Source of the DNA: Leguminivora glycinivorella
Taxonomy: Eukaryota > Arthropoda > Insecta > Lepidoptera > Tortricidae
NCBI RefSeq assembly: GCF_023078275.1
Contig: NC_062990.1
Span: forward strand, 14,027,549 to 14,091,548
Length of the DNA stretch: 64,000 nucleotides
Direction of reading: 5' to 3'
The notes under the pieces were generated by a model. That model did not search any database. It was not told the origin of the DNA and was given only the letters and a program-made list of their open reading frames with translations. Positions 58,813-64,000 of this stretch are shown piece after piece (within the stretch, counting starts at the first letter, position 1; each line of letters starts with the position of its first letter). Both the position numbers and the translations under genes were made by a program.

Positions 58813-60740
58813 ATGGTACCGAATCCTACAGACGGTGTCGAAACCGACACATCGTGTATGACACAAGATTTATTCGAGCGAGATCTAATTCTCGACGAAT
58901 TAAAACGAACATTACAGTTCGCAGCAACGAATATAGAACAATTTCGTTCAAGAACTTCCGATTTAACAGCGCACCAGCGAAAGTTTACCAAAATTCAAAC
59001 TAAGATCGAAAAGGCATTAATTAAGTCTAATAGCTTCAACAAAGAAGCCAACATTAAGATTCGAAATGATTTCAACGATTTATATTACGCGATAGTTACG
59101 CATTTAAATAACCTAAAGGAGGTAGATGTAGAAAAGCGGCGAGCGAGCCGCATTCCTGTGCCTAGCCAACACGACACGTTTATGAACGACCGTCGAAACT
59201 TGCCTAAATTGTCGCTTCCTGAATTTCACGGTGAACCTACGGGCTGGCCCGCCTTTTTCGACTTATTTCAATCGTTGGTCCACAACAACAATGCCTACAC
59301 TGACGCGGAAAAGTTTAGGTATTTACTACTTTCGGTTAAAAACGAACCATTTAATTTAATTAAATCAATTCCCATAACGGAAAGTAATTATTCAATTGCG
59401 ATCGATGTTCTAAAATCCCGTTATGACAACAAACGCATTATTGCGTCACAACATCTAGATAAATTATTCGATATCGATTCTTGTTCCGCGCGCTCATCAG
59501 TTGTTGCTATGCGAAATTTGCTTAATGTTTACCACGAAAATATTAAAGCACTTGAAGTTTTGGAGTTTCCGGTTAAAGAATGGGACTTCGTTCTGTTAAA
59601 TTTATTATTACGTAAGATTCCCGTTAATACGCGAAAAGAATATGAACGTTCTTTAACCAACCCAAGTGAAATACCTAAAGTCCAAACCTTAATAACATTC
59701 TTAGAGCGCGAACTTACGGCGGAACAGATGATTACAGTTTCCCATATACAGTCCACAAAAAATAATTCCTTAAGTACAACAAATAAAAATAATTTAATTT
59801 CAAATCAAATTACACCTAAACGGGTTTTAATTACGAATACGTCAGACCAAACTCGACCGTATGTCGATACGAATAAGGTTCGATCTTGCGTGAAGTGCAA
59901 AGGCTCGCATGCCCTTTACAAATGTTTGGAGTTTTTAAATTTGTCTACTAAAGATAGATTCACATTTGTTCAAACAAATAACATTTGTTATAATTGTTTA
60001 TGTTCCGGACATGACTTACGTAATTGTAAATCAAGTTTTAAGTGTCGTAAGTGCAATAAGAAGCACCACACCTTAATTCATTTAGATTCGGACCTTACGC
60101 GTACGCGACCCTTCCCGGTGAACAATGAAGCCGCGGAACTAGTTGCCGTCTCGCTCGCTCTAACGGAGCAGTCGCAGCCCGGCGCGGGCGCTGTCCCGAG
60201 CCCATCAGCTGTTCACGGCGTGAATCAAAATAATCTAGGTTTAGGTATTGAGCCTCATACGGTGTTACTGTCAACTGCGTTGGTTGACCTTTATTACGAA
60301 GGTAATAAAATTGCTACAATTCGTTGTATGTTAGACGGGGGCTCACAAGCAGCTCTTATTACTGAATCGTGTATGCAACGATTAAATTTACCGCGACGAA
60401 ATGTCAGCGAGCCGTTGGTAGGTGTCGGTGATTTACCGCTCAACCCTAGGGGTACCTTCGTGTGCTCAATTTCGCCCAAGGGCAAACAAAGTCCAAGTAT
60501 TCCTTTGGAGGCTACTATTTTGTCAAAATTAACCCGTCAAATGCCTAGTGTACCACTAGCACCGTACGGGGAATGGCCTCATTTGCAAGGGCTCGCTCTA
60601 GCCGACCCTGAATTTCATAAACCTCAGCCGGTTGACATGATACTTGGCGAGGACATTTTCATGGATGTCATTCGCGAGGGTATAGTCAGGGGTAAACCTG
60701 GCACACCCACAGCAATCAATAGTGTATTTGGTTATTTACT
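58813..60740 (+). pseudogene. BEL/Pao gag and aspartic protease region
   Basis: Starts MVPNPTDGVETDTSCMTQDL. Residues ~150-320 are the DUF1759-like gag core (LPKLSLPEFHGEPTGWPAFF). CVKCKGSHALYKC and CYNC..GHDLRNC..KCRKCNKKHH are zinc-binding knuckles. The protease has the DGGSQAALIT motif, then ILGEDIF. The frame is open for 707 codons to 60936, but after about 60745 the meaning moves to another frame, so the true junction to RT is broken there. Confidence 0.87.
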
Positions 60741-60745
60741 AGGGG

Positions 60746-61830
60746 TAAAGTCAACTTTACTTCTAATATTTCGACTCCACGCCATACTTGTTTTACGTCG
60801 TTCGACAACGACAATCTCGAGAAGTTTTGGGAGCTGGAGTCAGTTCCAGAGATGCGGAGTTACACTCCCGAAGAAAAGCTATGCGAATCCTTTTTCCAAA
60901 AGACGCATACGCGCGATGAGACAGGGCGATACATAGTTGCTCTGCCATTCAAGCCCGATGCACCGCCCCTCGGCGAGTCTCGGCAAATTGCTCTAGCACG
61001 TTTCCACAAACTGGAATACCGTCTAGAACGAAACCCCCAGCTGAAGGCGGAGTATCACGCGTGCCTCCAGGAGTATGTGGATCTTAACCACATGGAGCTC
61101 GCGGACGATAACCCCCCCGCTGGCGCGAGTTATTACATCCCGCACCACTCGGTGTCGAAGATTTCCGACACTACCCGAACTCGTGTTGTCTATGATGCTG
61201 GTTGTCGCACAACAAGTGGCTACGCGCTCAATGATGCGTTGCTAAAAGGGCCTAAGTTACACTTAGACATAGTAGATGTACTTCTAAAATTTCGAGTACA
61301 TAAAGTTGCATTTTGTTCTGATATTAAACAAATGTATCGGAATATTCTTGTACGTGAGAGTGATAGGGACTTTCAGCGCATCCTGTGGCGCCAGTCGCCA
61401 GAGGAACCTCTGCGCGATTATAGGCTGCGTACCGTTACTTTTGGTATCAGTAGTTCCCCTTATCTCGCCTTGCGCACAATTAAACAGCTCGCGCATGACG
61501 AAGCCGAGCGTTTCCCGCTCGCCTCGCCAGTCCTCCTAAATGACGTGTTCGTCGACGATGTGGTGACCGGCGCAGATACCTTAGCCGAAGCCCTCAATCT
61601 GCAGCAGGAGCTGATAGGTATTTGTGCCACGGCCGGGTTCGAATTGCGAAAGTGGCAAAGTAACTCGCCAGCCATTCTCGCTGCCACGCGACCGACAGAG
61701 TTTCATGGTGAGCGGCGCGAAAATGTTCATTTTGCCGAAATGGAAAATGACAAAGGGGTCAAGGTCCTTGGACTTCAATGGAATCCAAGATCTGACGCAT
61801 TTAGTTTCAAAGTTCTTCGCAGGCCTGTAC
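60746..61830 (+). pseudogene. BEL/Pao reverse transcriptase region
   Basis: The frame to 61895 has SFFQKTHTRDETGRYIVALP, RVVYDAGCRTTSGYALNDAL, CSDIKQMYRNI (first catalytic Asp), FGISSSPYLA and FVDDVVTG (catalytic pair), then KVLGLQWNP. Sense is lost at about 61830, one base out of register with the next region. Confidence 0.87.
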
Positions 61831-64000
61831 AAAGCGGGCGATTCTTTCCGAAATTGCAAAAATTTACGACCCCCTCGGGTTATTATCTCCGGTGACATTG
61901 TTTGCCAAACATTTAATTCAATTGCTATGGTTAGCCAAAATTTCCTGGGACTCAGAACCCCCTATCGATATTATTAACTCATGGACGAGTTTTATTAACG
62001 AGCTACCGCTCCTATCGCAAATTTCTTTTCCTCGTCATATTTTCAATACTGATGACTTCGATTCAATCGAAATTCACGGATTTGCCGACGCAAGCAAAAT
62101 TGCATACGCAGCATGTGTTTATATACGTCTGACGGACAACACCGGGCGAGTTCAAACCTATTTAGTCATGGCTAAAAGTCGCGTTGCACCTCTTCGGGTA
62201 TGCCTTACTATACCTAGAATGGAATTGATGGGTTGTGTAATCCTATCAAAATTAATTGAAAGAGTTATGCATCTTTACGGTGGTCACATTCACCCCGATC
62301 AAGTGTACGCATGGTCTGACAGTTCCGTCGTGCTCGCGTGGCTTCAGTCACCCCCGCACGAATGGAAAACGTTTGTCTCGAACCGCACTAGTGAGATTTT
62401 GTCCCGTGTCCCGGCGCGCTGTTGGCGTCACGTCCCGTCAGCTGATAACAGCGCTGACCCGGCGTCTCGCGGTCTGCTCCCCGCCGCGCTCGTACAAAAT
62501 GACTTGTGGTTCCATGGTCCTACATGGCTCCAACAAAGTCACGACTCCTGGCCTATACCAAAACCGGTGGTAAACACGAACGAGGAAAAACGCAATACAC
62601 ATGACTCGGCAAGTCTTAGTTATGCATGTGTGTCCACATTGCCTCCTTCCCCGGACGACGACACTCTTATAACGCGATTTTCGTCGCTAGGTAAATTAGT
62701 TCGCGTCACGGCAGTCATATTTCGTTTCTACAATAAATGCAGGAAACATAAACAAACATTCCCAAAGTACGTCACCGTACCAGAGTACAATTTTGCATTA
62801 AATCGACTAATATTGATTACACAACAAAAAGTGTTCGAAGACGACATTAAGAGGATTTCGTCAAATAAACTTCCGTCAATTCGTTTGCGGCGTCTCACGC
62901 CCATTATAGATAGGGATGGTTTGTTACGCGTCGGCGGACGTATTCACAAATCACTTTTACCTTTTGAATCAAAACATCAATTGATTTTACCTAAAAGACA
63001 TCCTCTTACAAATCTTATCATTGACGATGCGCATATAAAGGAACTACATGCCGGTTCGCAGTGCGTGCAAAACTCGCTCTTACAGCGATACTGGATTATC
63101 TCTGGTCGTGATATTGTTCGCCTCCGCGTACATCGTTGTATCAAATGCTTCCGCGCTCGACCGACTCGCTGCCAGCCGCGCATAGGAATGTTACCCTCGG
63201 TTCGGCTACGCCCCGCACGTGTGTTTAGTAAAACGTCTTGTGACTTTTGTGGGCCATTCTACGTACGCGCTAATAAGGTTCGTAATGCAAAAATAATAAA
63301 ATGTTACGTTGCAGTTTTCGTATGTATGAGCGTTAAAGCTGTACATCTTGAGTTAGTTTCCGAACTTTCCACGGAAGGTTTTTTAGCTGCGTTGCGACGT
63401 TTCACGTCCCGTCGAGGATATTGTACGGATATATATACCGATTGCGGACGTAACTTTGTTGGTTGTAATAATTACCTTCAAGAGTTATATATTTTTTTAC
63501 GTAATGATTCGGTCATGAGTGCCCTTAATCAACAAACTTTAAAACAAGGATTAACTTGGCATTTTCAACCACCTTATGCTAGTCATTTCGGTGGATTATT
63601 TGAAGCAGCTGTTAAGAGTTTCAAAACTCATTTACATCGCGTAATAGGTACACAAACGCAAACATATGATTGTATGCACACTTTGACGTGTCAAATCGAA
63701 GCTGTATTAAACAGTCGTCCGCTCTGCGTTCTAAGTTCGGACTCCGCGGATCCTTTACCTCTTACGCCGGCCCATTTCTTAATCGGTGAGCCCTTAACGG
63801 CCCTACCGGACGTTTCTCTGATAGACGAGAACCCTAATCGTCTTACACGTTGGCGCTGGATACAGCAAGCTGTCCAGCATTTCTGGCGTCGATGGAGTCG
63901 TGAATATCTCCATCAACTGCAACAAAGTACAAAGTGGCTGCAAGACCGCGGTCCCGCCGTTCGTGAAGGTACTGTTGTTGTGGTATGCGACGACCACCTG
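61831..64000 (+). CDS. BEL/Pao RNase H and integrase region, open to window edge
   Basis: An uninterrupted frame of about 720 codons to base 64000. It begins with YDPLGLLSPVTLFAKHLIQL, then RNase H (FADASKIAYAACVYI, WSDSSVVLAWLQ, DNSADPASRG), the HHCC zinc-binding part (HAGSQCVQNSLLQRYWI..CIKCFRAR), and integrase (DFCGPFYV, TDIYTDCGRNFVG, HFGGLFEAAVKSFK) with the D-D-E pattern, and an ALNSRP-like LNSRPLC motif. It has no stop and no start of its own; normally it is part of a pol polyprotein. The rest of pol, any env and the 3' LTR lie outside. Confidence 0.88.

Larger units (their letters stand above)
58813..64000 (+). mobile_element. BEL/Pao LTR retrotransposon, right end outside window
   Basis: Order gag, zinc knuckles, aspartic protease, RT, RNase H, integrase is that of BEL/Pao. 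Three open frames follow one another with breaks near 60745 and 61830. The integrase frame is still open at the last base. Confidence 0.9.

Overview
The window looks like one locus from a moth or butterfly (Lepidoptera). It is AT-rich, has short exons in long introns with GT-AG junctions, and is saturated with repeat families I recognise as typical of lepidopteran genomes: tRNA-headed SINEs with a conserved body, Helitron-like units ending in GCAAAAGCTAGT, (GTCC)n- and (GTCT)n-bearing interspersed repeats, foldback MITEs, Penelope-like, RTE-, CR1- and Jockey-type LINEs, mariner, hAT-like elements and a BEL/Pao LTR element. The taxon call is inference from repeat style; no species is claimed.

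Host gene, 2.7-33.2 kb, + strand. Fourteen coding exons (2729-33203) join with consistent phases into 671 codons (670 residues plus stop). The product is a DUF229-family (PF02995) type II membrane or secreted protein of the alkaline-phosphatase/sulfatase fold. The evidence is an N-terminal signal anchor, a VLAFDS motif, the diagnostic YNILGDGTP..LTGK block, CYGD, DHGPR, KLDERLP and a Cys-rich C-terminus. One exon is only 15 nt. Three exons (1, 6 and 10) have decayed partial copies lying in tandem beside them: one upstream of exon 1, two after exon 6, and two or three after exon 10. The exon 6 and 10 copies keep 5' splice-donor-like ends.

Introns. Nearly every intron holds transposons. The most striking are a 1.7-kb palindrome made of ~98-bp tandem monomers (14.75-16.44 kb, intron 6), a composite hAT-like element carrying a duplicated LINE 3' end (21.6-23.35 kb), a 136-bp near-perfect inverted repeat (25.0-25.35 kb), a three-deep insertion with a 13-bp target duplication (27.3-28.3 kb), a Penelope-like palindrome inside another palindrome (28.6-29.95 kb), and a ~410-bp-armed foldback interrupted by a LINE (31.4-33.0 kb). 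A LINE fragment abuts, and perhaps supplies, the exon 13 acceptor.

33.2-51 kb. No host gene is visible. This part is a SINE, a GC-rich MITE, a hAT-like element with 8-bp target duplications, a mariner (DD34D) split by two retroelement insertions, two AT-rich quasi-repetitive elements sharing a CG-rich core (43.6-44.2 and 47.0-48.05 kb), and several MITEs.

51-64 kb. A CR1-like LINE (PHD-type ORF1, endonuclease, reverse transcriptase) is interrupted by a Jockey-like LINE and by a second, antisense LINE tail. It is followed by a degenerate but long BEL/Pao element (gag, protease, RT, RNase H, integrase) running off the right edge. Its RNase H/integrase frame is open from about 61.83 kb to the end of the window.
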